Shown: positions 1 to 12,152, numbered from the stretch's first letter. The stretch is DNA of 64,000 nucleotides from Elephas maximus indicus (GCF_024166365.1 NC_064819.1:152898293-152962292); one strand, 5' to 3'. Program-made: numbers and translations. The notes: generated by a model not told the origin, from the letters alone.

Positions 1-742
1 CAGTATCCCCTTGTTCTGTCCGACGAACTGCCTCTTGATCTATGTAAAGGTTCCTCATGAGCACAATTAAGTGTTCTGGAATTCCCATTCTTCACAATGT
101 TATCCGTAATTTGTTATGATGTACACAGTTGAATGCCTTTGCATAATCAATAAAACACAGGTAAACATCCTTCTGGTATTCTCTGCTTTCAGCCAGGATC
201 CACCTGACATCAGCAATGATATCCCTGGTTCCATGTACTCTTCCGAAACCGGCCTGAATTTCTGGCAGTTCCCTGTTGGTATACTGTTGCAGCCATTTTT
301 GAATAATCTTCAGCAAAAGTTTGTTTGCGTGTGATATTAGTGATATTGTTCTATAATTTCCACGTTCGGTTGGATCACCTTTCTGGGGAATAGGTATAAA
401 TATGGATGTCTTCCAGTCAGTTGGCCAGGAAGCTGTCTTCCATATTTCTTGGCATAGAAGAGTGAGCACCTCCGGCACTGCATCTGTTTGTTGAAACACC
501 TCAATTGATATTCTATCAATTCCTGGAGCGTTGTTTTTTGCCAGTGCCTTCAGAGCAGCTTGGATTTCTTCCTTCAATACCATCGGTTACTGATCATATG
601 CTACCTCTTGAAATGGTTGAATGTTGACTAATTCTTTTTGGTATGATGATTCTGTGTATTCCTTCCATCTTCTTTTGTTGCTTCCTGTGTCATTTAGTAT
701 TTTCCCCGTAGAATTCTTTATGTGCATCTCTGCATACCTAGT
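1..742 (-). mobile_element. RTE-type LINE fragment, reverse transcriptase part
   Basis: Minus-strand frames read NNAPGIDRISIEVFQQ, IPIPQKGDPTERGNYRTISL and CFIDYAKAFNCVHHNKL, the RT signature of RTE/BovB-like LINEs. The same stretch recurs at about 54180-54890. It runs off the left edge and is cut at about 742 by the adjoining L1. Stops and frameshifts are present. Confidence 0.85.
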
Positions 743-2420
743 ATGAATCCCACTTGGTCAGGGTGAATTATTTTTTTGATATGTTGTTGAATTCTATTGG
801 CTAGAATTTTGTTGAGGATTTTGGCATCTAAGCCCATGAGGGATATAGGTCTGTAATTTTCTTTCTTTTTTTTTTGGTGTCTGTAGCTGGTTTTGGTATC
901 AGGGATATGCTGGCTTCATAGAATGAGTTTGGGAGCATTCTGTCCTTTTCTATGCTCTGAAATAACTTTAGTAGTAGTGGTGTTAACTCTTCTCTAAATG
1001 TTTGGTAGAACTGTGCAGTGAAGCCATCCAGAGCAGGGCTTTTTTTTGTTGGGAGTTTTTTGACTACCTTTTCAATCTCTTCTTTTGTTGTGAGTCTATT
1101 TAGTTGTCCTACCTGTGTTTGTGTTAGTTTAGGTAAGTAGTGTGTTTCTAGGAATTCATCCATTTTTTTCTAGGTTTTCAAATTTGTTGGAGTATGACTT
1201 TTCGTATTAATCTGATATGATTCTTTTAATTTCAGTTGTGTCTGTTGTGATATCGCCCATCTCTTTTCTTCTTCAGGTTATTTGCTTCCTATCCTGTTTT
1301 TCTTTTTTCAGTTTGGCCAATGGCTTATCAATTTTGTTAATTTTTTCAAAGAACCAGCTTTTGGTCTTGTTAACTCTTTCAATGGTTGTTCTGTTCTCTA
1401 ATTCATTTTATTCTGCTCTAATTTTTATTATTTGCTTTCTTCTGGTGCCTTCTTTCTATTTGTTCAAGTTGTAAGGATAGTTCTTTGAATTTGGCCCTTT
1501 CTTCTTTATGTATGTGTGCGTTAATTGATATAAATTGACCTCTGAGCACTGCTTTCATTGTGTCCCAAAGGTTCTGATAGGTTCATTGGAGTCTATGAAT
1601 TTCTTTATTCTGTCCTTAATGTCTTCTATCACCCAGTCTTTTTTGAGCAGGGTGTTGTTCAGTTTCCAAGTATTTGATTTATTTTCCCTGCTTTTTCTGT
1701 TATTGATTTCTACTTTTATAGCCTTATGGTCAGAGAAGATGCTTTGTAATATTTCAATGTTTTGGATTCTGCAAAGGCTTGCTTTATGACCTAATATGTG
1801 GTCTATTCTAGAGAATGTTCCATGTGCACTAGAAAAGAAAGTACAATTTTCAGCTTTTGGGTGGAGTGTTCTGTATATGTCTATGAGGTCAAGTTGGTTG
1901 ATTGTGGCATTTAGATCTTCCATGTCTTTATTGAGCTTCTTTCTGGTTGTCCTGTCCTTTGCCGAGAGGAGTGTGTTGAAGTGTCCTACTATAATTGTGG
2001 AGCTGTCTAGCTCACTTTCCAATGCTGTTAGAGTTTGTTTTATATATTTTGCAGCCCTGTCTTTGGGTGCATAAATATTTAATATGGTTATATAATCCTG
2101 GTAAATTGACCCTTTAATCATTATATAGTGTTTTTTCCTTATCCTTTGTGGTAGATTTAACTTTAAAGTCTATTTTGTCAGAAATTAATATTGCCACTCC
2201 TGCTGTGTTTTGATTGTTGTTTACTTGATATTTTTTTTTTCCATCCTTTGAGTTTTAGTTTGTTTTTTTCCTCTAGGTCTAAGGTGTGTCTCTTGTAGGC
2301 AGCATATAGATGGATCATGTTTTTGTATCCATTCTGCCACTCTGTCTCTTTATTGGTGCATTTAGTCCACTTACATTCAGTGTAATTATAGATATGTATG
2401 AGTTTAGTGCTGTCATTTTG
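743..2420 (-). pseudogene. L1 ORF2 remnant, endonuclease and first RT part
   Basis: Starts near TLNVSGLNAPIKRQS, passes through the endonuclease frame at 2121-1555 and reaches the RT segment at 1163-828 ([20 protein letters not shown]). Ends truncated at 743. Several stops. Confidence 0.8.
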
Positions 2421-2860
2421 ATGCCTTTTTTGTGTGTGTTGTTGACAATTTCATTTTTCCACTTTTTTGTGCTGAGTAGTTTTTCTTTGTAAATTGTGTG
2501 TTCCTCTTTCTCATTGTAGTTGAATTTGTTTTTGCTGAGTCTTTATGTTTATCTTAGTTTTTATTTTGAAGTGTGGGATTGTTAGTCTTCTTTGTGGTTA
2601 CCTTAATATTTACCCCTATTTTTCTAAGTACAAACCTAACTTGTATCTCCCTATATTGCCTTGATTTCCTCTCCATATGGAAGATCTATGCCTACTTTAT
2701 TTAGTCCTTTATTGATTATTGTCATCTTTTACATAATGACATCACTGATTCCCTGTTCTGAGTTTTTTTTTAATCTTAATTTTATTTTTTGTGATTTCCC
2801 TGTCTGAGTTGCTATCTGGATGCTCTATTCTGTGTGGTAGTGTTGTGTCGATATCTGATA

Positions 2861-3720
2861 TTATTGATTTTCTAACCAGAGAATTCTCTGTAGTATTTCT
2901 TGTAGTTTTTGTTTGGTTTTTGCAAATTCCCTAAGCTTGTGTTTATCTGTAAGTGACTTAATTTCACCTTCATATTTGAGAGACATTTTTGCTGGATATG
3001 TGATTCTTGGCTGGCAATTTTTCTCCTTCAATGCTCTATATATGTCATCCCATTGCCTTCTTGCCTGCATGGTTTTTGCCAAGTAGTCCGAACATATTGA
3101 TTCTCCTTTGTAGGTGCCTTTTCACTTATCCCCAGCTGCTCTTAAAATTTTATGTTTATCTTTGGTTTTGGCAAGTTTGATGATAATATATCTTGGTGAC
3201 TTTCTTTTGGGATCTACTTTGTATGGGGTTCGATGAGCATCTTGGATAGATATCCTTTCATCTTTCACCATGTCGGGGAAATTTTCTGCCAACACATCTT
3301 GAACAATTCTCTCTGTATTTTCTGTTATCCCTCCCTGTTCTGGCATTCTAATCACTCACAAGTTATTCTTCTTGATAGAGTCCCACATGATTCTTAGGGT
3401 GTCTTCATGTTTTAAAATTCTTTTTTCTGATTTTCCTTCAAATATATTGGTTCCAAGTGCCTTATCATCCATCTCCCCAATTCTGCATTCCAGTTCCTCA
3501 ATTCTGCTCCTCTGACTTCCTATTGAGTTGTCTAATTCTATAATTTTATTGTTAATCTTTTGAATTTCTGAATGCTGTCTCTCTATGGATTCTTGCAGCT
3601 TATTACATTTTTCATTATGTTCTTGAATATCTTTTTAATTTCTTCAACTGCTTTATCTGTATGTTCCTTGGCTTTTTCTGTATATTGCCTGATCTCGTTC
3701 CTGATGTCTTGAAGCATCCT
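2861..3720 (-). pseudogene. L1 ORF1 remnant
   Basis: Frames at 3355-3122 (MIRMPEQGGITENTERIVQD, HRTPYKVDPKRKSPRYIIIK) and 3082-2861 (MQARRQWDDIYRALKEK, REFAKTKQKLQEILQ) are the RRM and C-terminal domains of L1 ORF1p. The upstream part to 3720 is coiled-coil-like. Broken into pieces by stops. Confidence 0.8.
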
Positions 3721-4939
3721 GTATATTAATCTCTTATATTCTACATCTGGCAATTCCAGGAATACATCTTAATCCAGGAGAGTCCTTGATTCTCTGTTTT
3801 GGGAGTTTTTTGAAGCAATCATGGTCTGCTGGTTTATGTGATTTGATGACTGCTGTCTCTGAACCATCTATAAGGTATTGTAATAATTTATTTTATGTTT
3901 GCTCACTGTGTCCTATCTTCTTGCTTTGTTTTGTTTCAGTATACCCAAATAGGCTACTAGAGTGCGCTAACTTGATTATTGGAGCCTTTGAAGCACTAAT
4001 GTCCTGTTACCAGATGGCTAGAGCTGTTACCAGGTATATGTGGCTAGGAGTCCATTCACTATTCTTGTATAGATTCAGCTCAAGTGTCCTGATGGTCATG
4101 TAGTGTGTGGTGTAGGCTCTCACCTACTATCTTAGAAGAGTCATGGTGATGGCTGTATGCACTGGTTTCTGGTAGTGGCAGGGGGTCACACTCTGATGAG
4201 GGCAGGGTGCTGACAGCCTTCCCCCAAGTGTCAGTGAGGAAGGAATGTCTCTGTTCTCTAGAGTGCTCTAGTGGATGGGCTGTGCAGCTGTACCTTAGGC
4301 ACCCAATGCTTATAAAGACTTGTAGGCACCACTATCCTCAGACCCCTTTCACGGGTGGCTAGGTGGCATGAATGGAGCTTCAACCCTCAGGTCCCTGCTG
4401 TGGGTAGGTGAGGGCTGTGCTTAATAGGCAGAGCAGTATCAGACCTTCAGAACCTACCTCTTCACCGCACAGCTGAAACAGTTAAAGTCAGACCTCTAAC
4501 AGATTTGCCCTTGCATTATAATAGCCACCTGGTTCCATGTAGGGGTGAAAGCCAAAGTATGTGGATTTCTTATGCCTGGACTGGAGCCGCTTCTGCTCTG
4601 AGCTTCCAGTTTAGGGGAGTCGGGAAAGTATTTTTTCCCCATTTGTTAATTTGCTCCTTCTCCCAGGCCAGGAGAATGGGTCAGAGAGAGCACGGCACGT
4701 TCTATCTCAGGCCCAGGGAATTCAACTGTTAATGAAGCTGGCTAGGGCAGAGGGGGGACAGATCAGATAGATAGGAGAGAGTACTTTCAGAAGAAGGAGC
4801 TATTAGATCCATGTGGTAAATTAGACAAAATCACTTGTCTTGTCTCGAGAGTGCTGTTTTATCTCAGATTCCAGAGGCGTGTGTAGCCTGTGTGCACTGG
4901 TTGGGTCCCCGCCAAGATTTCCCCAGGAGGTTAGGGCTG

Positions 4940-5180
4940 CATCCCGCACTTGCCTTCTTTCGCTGAAGCAGCTTTTTCCTAAACCCCACAGCCAGACCCC
5001 CAGCCATCACACCAGGGGACGGGGTGCCAGCACTTCGTTTGCCTTTTTTCACTGAAGCAGCCACTTCCTAAACACTGTGGCCAGCCCCATTGTAGACATG
5101 CCACAGCATCAGGGGTGCGCCACTTTGCTTGCCTTCTTTCACTGAATCTGCTGTGTCTCCGGAAACTACCATCAGCCCTG
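4940..5180 (-). repeat. About 90-bp tandem monomers in L1 5' UTR
   Basis: The motif ttgccttctttcNctgaa recurs at about 4950, 5038 and 5129, each copy followed by similar sequence, so the period is about 88-91 bp. Placed in the 5' UTR of the inverted L1, where promoter monomers are known in other mammalian L1s. Confidence 0.6.
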
Positions 5181-5405
5181 CTACACTCACGCCTAAGAAC
5201 AGTGCCAAGGAATCGGGCTAAAGTGCTACATGGGCTTGGCAACTCATCGCTGCTTCTGCACTGTCTCTCGCTCCCCTGTCACTCAGATTGATTCCTTAGT
5301 TCTGTGTTTGATGCTCAGGGTTCATAGATTGTCATATATGTAATCGATTCACTTGTTTTTTCAGGTCTTTGTTGCAAGCGGGTTTAGCGGAGGCCATCTT
5401 GGCCC

Positions 5406-7857
5406 TGCCTCCAGCCAACATCGTTCTTTATGGAGAGAGGCTGAAAACATTCCCCTTAGAACAGGAACAAGAATGCCCTTTATCACCATTCCTATTTAAC
5501 ACTGTGCTGGAAGTCCTAGCTAGAGCAATAAGGCAAGAAAAAGAAAGGGCATCCAAATTGGTAAGGAAGAAGTAAAACTCCCTATTTGTGGAAGATACTA
5601 TACATAGAAAACTCAAAAGACTTCATGAGAAAATTACTAGAATTAGTAGAAAGATTCAGCAGAGTAACGGGTTACAAGATAAACATACAAAAATCAGATA
5701 GATTCCTATACACCAATAAAGAGAATGATAAAAAGGAAATCAGGAAAACAGTACCATTTATAATAGCTCCTAAAAAAATAAAACGCTTAGTAATAAATCT
5801 AACCATGGATGTAGAAGACCTGTACAAAGAAAACTACAAAACACTACTGCTAGAAACCAAAAGAGATCTACATAAATAGAAAAACATACCATGCTCATGG
5901 ATAGGTAGACTCAACATTGTGAAAATGTCCATTCTACCCAAAGTAGTCTACAGATACAATGCAATCCCTATCCATATACCAACAGCATTGTTTAAAGAGA
6001 TGGAAAAACTAATCCTTAACTTCATATGGAAAAAAAGGGGCCCTGGAGAAGTAAAGCACTATTGAAGAAGAAGAATAAAGTACAAGAACGCGCACTACCT
6101 GACCTCAGTACCTACTATATAGCTACTGTATTCAAAACAACCTGGTGATGGTAAAATGGGACAGAATTGAGAATCCAGATGTAAATCCATCCTTCTATGG
6201 TCACCTGATCATCCACACGGGCCCAAAGCCCATCAAATGGGGAAAAGACAGTCTTTTTAACAAATGGTATTGGCAAAACTGGATAGCCATCTGCAAAAAA
6301 ATGAAACAAGACTCATACCTCACTCCGTACATAAAAACTCATTCAAAATGGATCAAAGAGCTAAGTATAAAACAAAAAAATATAAAGATCATAGAAAAAA
6401 AAAGTAGGATTAATGCTAGAGGCTATAATACACAGCACTAACAGGATACAAACCATAACTAACGATGCACAAACTCCAGAAGATAAGCTAGATAACTGAG
6501 ATCTCCTATAAATTAAACACATGTTTATCAAAAGACTTCACCAAAAGAATAAAAAAGAAAACCTACAGACTGGGAAAAAGATTTTGACTATGAGAAATCC
6601 TGCGAAGATCAAATCTCTAAAATCTACAAGAAAATCCAACACCTCTACAACAAAAAGACAAATAACCCAATTAAAAAATGGGCAAAGGAAATGAATAGAC
6701 ATTTCACCAAAGAAGACATTCAGGCGGCTAACAGACACATGAGAAAATGCTCAAGATCACTAGCCATTAGAGAACTGCAAATCAAAATCACAATGAGATA
6801 CCACCTCACCCTGGCATTATTGGCATGAATCAAAAAAACAGAAAATAAGAAATGTTGGAGAGGGTACAGGGAGACCGGAACTGTTATGCACTGCTGCTGG
6901 GAATGCAAAATGGTACAACCATTTTGGAAAATGATATAGCACTTCCTTAGAAAGCTAGAAATAGAAATACCATATGATCTAGCAATCCCACTCCTAGGAA
7001 TATATCCTAGAGAAATAAGAGTCGTCATATGAATAGACATATGTACACCCGTGTTCATTGCAGCATTGTTCACAATAACAAAAAGGTGGAAACAACCTAA
7101 GTGCCCATCAACAGGTGAATGGATAAACTATGGTACATGCACACAATGCAGTACTACTCAACGATAAAACAATTATGACTCTGTGAAACATCTCAGAACG
7201 TGGGTGAATCTGAAGGGCTTTATGCTGAGTGAAATAAGCCAATCACAAAAGGACAAATATTGTATGAGACCACTACTATAAAAATTCATGATAAGGTTTA
7301 CATGCAAAAAGAAACAATCTTTGATGGTTACGAGGGAGGGGAGGAATGGGGATGGAAAAACACTAGATAGATGATAAGTGGTAACTTTGGTGAAAGGTAA
7401 GACAGTACACAATACTGGGGAAGCCAGCACAACTTGTACAAGGTCATGGAAGCTCCATAGACACATCCAAACTCCCTGAGTGACAGAATTACTGTGCTGA
7501 GGCCTGTGGGAATCATGGTGTCAGGGAACATCTAGCTCAACTGGCATATTATAATGAAAATGTTCTACATTCTCCTTTGATGAGTAGCGTCTGCAGTCTT
7601 AAAAGCTTGTAAGCGGCCATCTAGGGTACTCCGCTGGTCTCACCCCATTGGGAGCAAGGGAGAATGAAGAAAAATAAAATACAAAAGGGAAAGATTAGTC
7701 CAAGGGACTAGTTAGTGGACCACAAATACCACTGCCTCCACCAGACTGAGTCTAGCACAACTAGATGATGCCCAGCTACCACCATGGACTGCTCTGACAG
7801 GGATCACAATAGAGGGTCCCAGAGAGAGCTGGAGAAATATGTAGAATAAAATTCTTT
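5406..7857 (+). mobile_element. L1 LINE, sense 3' portion (RT to 3' UTR), first segment
   Basis: Begins mid RT with [17 protein letters not shown], continues through [20 protein letters not shown]-like [11 protein letters not shown] and the ORF2 C-terminal domain ([15 protein letters not shown] near 6700), then the L1 3' UTR from about 7170. Interrupted at 7857 by another L1 and resumed at 10278. Taken together with 743-5405 this is one element. Confidence 0.87.
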
Positions 7858-8068
7858 TGGGGTCTATCCTATATGGGGTTCGTTGAGCTTCTGGGATGGT
7901 CAACTTTTCATCACTCATGATATTAGGGAATTTTTCCGTCAGCAATTTTTCAATGGTCCTCTCTGTGTTTTTCATTTTATCTCCCTGTTCTGGAACTCTG
8001 ATCAGTCGTAAATTTTTGCTTTTGATTGTATCCCACATTATTCTCAGGGTTTCCTCATTTTTCTTCAT
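7712..8068 (-). pseudogene. L1 ORF1 fragment across an insertion edge
   Basis: Open frame starting MKKNEETLRIMWDTIKS and reaching PEAQRTPYRIDPKRILF, which is L1 ORF1p. Past about 7858 it reads into host L1 3' UTR, so its last part is not real coding sequence. Confidence 0.75.
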
Positions 8069-8500
8069 TCTTTTTTCTGATTTTTCCTCAGAATTTTAGC
8101 CAAGTGTTTGTCTTCAATTTTACTGATTCTGTCTTCCATCATTTCAAACCTACTTCTCAGCCCTTCTATGACACTGTTCAGTTCTGAAATTTTGTTGTTT
8201 ACCTTTTGGATTTCTAATTGTTGTTTTTGTATGACTTCTAGTTATCAATTTATTTTCGCATTTTGTTCCTGTGTTATTTTCCTGAATTTTTCAATTTTTT
8301 GTCTGTATTTTCCATGAATTTGTCTGCCTTTTCCATAAATTTGTCTATTTTTTTGCTCATTTTTGTCTGCTTTTTGCTTCAACTCTTGGATAGCTCTGAG
8401 TATTAGAGATCTGAATTCCTTGTCAGGTAGTCTAGTGCCTTTTCTACTGGAAAGTCATCTGGTGTTTTATTTTGGACATCTACTGGAACCATCCTTTTAT

Positions 8501-8520
8501 ATATATATATATATATATAT
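8501..8520. repeat. (TA)n microsatellite
   Basis: About ten TA units, inside the nested L1. Confidence 0.9.
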
Positions 8521-8959
8521 GTTTTGATATTGTCTGCTGTCTTTGGGACACTTATTAGTTATTTTCTTTGTTTCTTGATTGTAGATTTGTTTGTTTCATT
8601 CTGCTTTTTGTTTTATTTGATTATGCTTGAGCAGGCAGGCTGTGTGTTCTTTGTTGTTTGCTCATCTGTAGTCACAATACTTTTCACCTCATTGTCCAGT
8701 GGTTGGGGCCAGTCACTCAGCTATGGTGCAGCTGGGCAGGTTCAGCTAAAGCAGAGGGGCTGGGATGGGTTGTTGTGGCACATACTAGGGCCGACAGGGC
8801 CGGCCAGGAATCAGTGCCAGGCAGGTTCTGGTAGGCTGTGCCTATGCTGCTCGGAGGTGTAGTGTTCAGCGCACAGTGCAGGTAGGCAGGAAAGAGGGGG
8901 GAGGTTGTGATGTATGGAGCTAGTATTGGTATGGGAAAGAGGAGAGAGAAACAGGAGCC

Positions 8960-9700
8960 AAAAACAAAGGAAAAACAAACAACCAAAAAAAAAAAAAAAG
9001 TGCAAAGGGAGCTTGCCATTGGAGTGGAGAGATGAGAACCCGAGAAATGGAGAGAAGCAAAAAGCAAAAAAAAAAAAGATAAAAAATTGGAAAAGAAGAA
9101 AAGCCCACAGGGGTCCCACCAGTACAGCCAGGAAGAGTGGGGAAATCTACCAGGTTGTGGAGTATAACTTAGCTGGAGGGGGTATAGATGTCACACAGCA
9201 CTGGGTATTCAGGAGACAGAAAAAAAAGGTAAGTACAGACAGATGAGAACTGAGAAATGAAGAAAGACAGAAATGGAAAAAGAGAGAAGGAAAAAGGAAA
9301 AAAAAGAAATTCCCCCAGGGATCCCACGTACATGGCTGCACAGATTGGGAGAATGGCTCCTAGGCCCTGCAGTGCAGCCTGACTAGATGGGCCTCCCAAG
9401 TGTGAAAAGAGAAAGAAAACAAACAGAACAAAGCAAAACAAAACAAGCAAGAAGAAAAAAAGCCCCAGGGATCCCACCAGCATGGTGCCGCAGGCTGGGA
9501 CAGTAGATCCCCAGTCAGTGTGGCTTCACAGCCTTTCAAGAAGACACAAAGATGGCACAGGATCCAGGTGTTCCCAAGAAAGGAGGGGGAGGCATGGAAA
9601 AAAACAAAAGAGATGGAAAGAAGCAACACAAGCTCAGGGATCTGGCCAGTGTGGACAGGGTGAATCCAAGCGGCCTGGGGTGGAAACAGTTGCCTCCTGG
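8960..9700 (-). repeat. Tandem 150-200-bp units in L1 5' UTR
   Basis: Four units, each an A-rich stretch followed by a block like agggatcccaccagcatgg. These blocks lie near 9110, 9317, 9467 and 9637. They lie in the 5' UTR of the nested L1 and are of a different type from the 90-bp monomers at 4940. Confidence 0.6.
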
Positions 9701-10277
9701 CCAAGGGACTGCGGCTGGTGGGAAGCAGAGGAGGCCAAAGGGTGAGGGGAAGAAGGGTGGGGGTTAGGAAAGCGTGTATCACTCCTCACAGGTGCTCTGT
9801 CACCTGCTAGGAACTCCGTGAAGTTGCTGTCTCATACTCCCCGTCCTCCGATCTACGATGTGGGTAGGGCGAATCCCAAGGGGCATGGAGGCTGCACTTT
9901 CTGGCCAGCGACGCCTCTGCAGCCAGCCAGGAAGCTTGGAGGTAGAGCAGCGGGGAGAGGATGGGAGTGGGAAAGCATGTATCGCTGGTTACAGGTGTTC
10001 TGTCTCTTGCTGGGAACTCCGTGAGGCTGCATTCTTGTCCAAGATGGTGAATCCGTGCTGCGTTAGCCGGTAAGGAAACTTGGCACGTATCTCTCCTCCA
10101 TCTCAGTCCTCTGTCAGTTTGTTATTCCATTCGGTGTTTGGCTGACTTCTTTATCTCTTCATCTGACACTTCGGGTTCCAGGAATAATGTTTGTCTCTGT
10201 TTTAGTTTTTCGGGTCTTTGCTGTGGAGGGATGGCCTGGTGCTTCTATCTATGATGCCTTGTTGGCTGGAAGTCTCT

Positions 10278-10650
10278 CTAAAATAAAATTCTAACTCAAA
10301 AAAAGACCAGATTTACTGTTCTGACAGAGACTGGAGAAACACAAGAGTATGGCCCGGGACACCCTCTTAGCACAGTAATGAAGCCACTCCTAAGGTTCAC
10401 CATTCAGCCAAAGTTTAGACAGGCCCATAAAACAAAACGAGACTAAAGGGGCACACCAGCCCAGGGGCAATGATGAGAACACAGAAGGGTACAGGTAAGC
10501 TAGTAATGGGGAACCCAAGGTTGAGAAAGGAGAGTGTTGACATGTCATGGGGTTGTTAACCAATGTCATAAAACAATATTTGTACTGTTTAATGAGAAAC
10601 TAGTTTTTGTTCTGTAAGCCTTCATCTAAAGTACAATAATAAAAAAAAGA
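10278..10650 (+). mobile_element. L1 3' UTR, resumed segment with A-rich end
   Basis: Continues the L1 interrupted at 7857: gaccagatttactgttctga onward, then the terminal region and an A-rich tail with aataataaaa near 10640. The same 3' UTR appears antisense at 40107-40874. Confidence 0.85.
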
Positions 10651-11147
10651 AAAAATAATTAAAGAAAATAGATTAAGATAAAATTCAGGATATAGAATTT
10701 AAAAATTAAAGCATCTGTTTGAGAGTTGTGATAATACCCACATGAACCAAATAGGTGTTATACTAAAACTTTTGATGTGTAAATTGGATAATGCACTTTA
10801 TTACTACTGCAAGTACTAGAATTTCTGTACATAAGTAATCCCTTAAATTCAATTGTTAAAACAATTGATCTTGATAACATCAAAATGAAATTGTTCTTTC
10901 TGTCTGTACATGAATTGCTGTGATTGTGATTATATCCACACACAGTATGGGGCTCCATGTTCAAAACCAGCAAGTCCATGTTCCTGTAGGATGGAATGCA
11001 GGTGAAGGATTGGCTATGTGAAGGATTTTCCACTTTGAAAAACTCATCACCCAAAAGGCTGATGGATTGGAAAATTTAAAAAATAAAACAAACTCGCTTT
11101 TTAACACAGTTTGAGAAGCACTAGTCTAGAACACTGCCTAATACATA

Positions 11148-11322
11148 ACACCAAAAGCAAACCAAATCCATTACCATCGAGCTGATTCTGACTCATAGCG
11201 ACCCTACAGAACAGAGTAGAACTGCGCCTTAGGGTTTCCAAGGAGTGGCTGCTGGACTCAAACTGCCGACCTTTTGGTTAGCAGCAGAGCTCTTAACCAC
11301 TACACCACCAGGGTTTCCTGAT
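11148..11322 (-). mobile_element. tRNA-headed SINE, short type
   Basis: Antisense copy: tail complement (accatcgagctgattctgac) at the left, tRNA-like head with its B box near 11260 and A box near 11300. Near full length. Confidence 0.88.
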
Positions 11323-11427
11323 ACATAAAATAGGGGTTTGATATTATTTGTTGAATGAATGAATGAATAAAAATATGCTGTTGATTGGTAAGAATAAATA
11401 TTTCATCATAGTAGTATAAGCCTAGGA

Positions 11428-11635
11428 CTCTCTGGGAGGCACAGATAATTAAGCACTAGACTACTAGTTGAAAAGTTGGTGGTTCAAACCTACCCAGAGG
11501 CATGTGGGGAGACAGGCCTGGCAATCTGATTCCGAAAGGTTCCAGCCTTGAAAAATCTATGAAACAGTTCTACTCTGCACACATGGGGTCACCATGAGTT
11601 GGAATCAACTCAATGGCAACTAACAATAACAGAAC
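11428..11635 (+). mobile_element. tRNA-headed SINE, long type with RTE-like centre
   Basis: Head, then agacaggcctggcaatctga, then the tail caccatgagttggaatcaac. The centre is the segment shared with RTE-related sequence. Confidence 0.85.
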
Positions 11636-11715
11636 AGCCTAGAAAACCCTGTGGGGCAGTTCTACTCTGACACATGGACTAGTTGAAATCACCTTGGGGG
11701 CACCTAACAACAACA
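11636..11715 (+). mobile_element. SINE 3' half, headless
   Basis: Starts aaaaccctgtggggcagttc and ends with the ctaacaacaacag tail; no tRNA head. It directly follows another SINE tail. Confidence 0.75.
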
Positions 11716-12104
11716 GCATTTATGTATTATGTATAACAGTTTGTTTACTTGTTCAGGATTCATCCATTATATATATTGACGTGAGTGAGCACTGGGTTAG
11801 GCATGTTTCACTTATTAACCATGCTGTCAGCATATCAGTCAGTCAGCCTCTCTGTAATTTAAAGTGTCCTCATCCAGATTCAAATGAAACAGTAAACATG
11901 AAAGTGCCTTTTGTAAAACTAGGTTTTACACATGTGAGACTTTATTGTTATAGAGATGACACTGGGCATGCTGGTGCTCCTTTGGAGATATGAAGGCGAT
12001 GGTCACTGGATAACCGGGCCCAGATGACTGCTTGCCTTTTTGGACTGGCAAAATTAAATGTACTTAATGGAACTTTAATTTTTTTTTACTTTGTCCATCT
12101 TCAG

Positions 12105-12152
12105 AGAGGGAGCCCTGGTGGTACAGTGGTTAAATGCTCGGGGTAGCAAGAA
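12105..12152 (+). mobile_element. Isolated SINE head (A-box part only)
   Basis: gggagccctggtggtacagt and gttaaatgctcgg match the first 40 bp of the SINE, then unrelated sequence follows. Confidence 0.75.

Larger units (their letters stand above)
743..5405 (-). mobile_element. L1 LINE, inverted 5' portion (5' UTR, ORF1, ORF2 start)
   Basis: On the minus strand, in order: a 5' UTR with tandem monomers (5405 to about 3770), ORF1 coiled coil and RNA-binding domain (about 3720-2861), an inter-ORF spacer, then ORF2 from about 2420 with the endonuclease (NIYAPKDRA, TRKKLNKDMEDLN, SDHKAIKVEI) and the start of RT, ending near HPDQVG at 743. The frames are broken by stops. At 5405 its 5' end abuts an L1 in the other orientation that starts about 0.2 kb further along ORF2. 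Confidence 0.88.
7858..10277 (-). mobile_element. 3'-truncated L1 insertion (5' UTR and part of ORF1)
   Basis: Nested in the L1 3' UTR and flanked by aataaaattct on both sides (7847-7857 and 10278-10288 or within one or two bases). Its 5' end lies at about 10277. The 5' UTR has A-rich tandem units; ORF1 coiled coil follows at about 8460, and the element stops inside ORF1 at RTPYRIDPKR with no poly(A) and no ORF2. The uninterrupted ORF1 copy at about 3200 reads cccaaaagaaag at the break, an A-rich site. Confidence 0.82.

Noticed and set aside
9360-9782. A 140-codon minus-strand frame and its neighbours at 8700-9500
   Set aside because: Low-complexity translation of the L1 5' UTR tandem units, not a protein.
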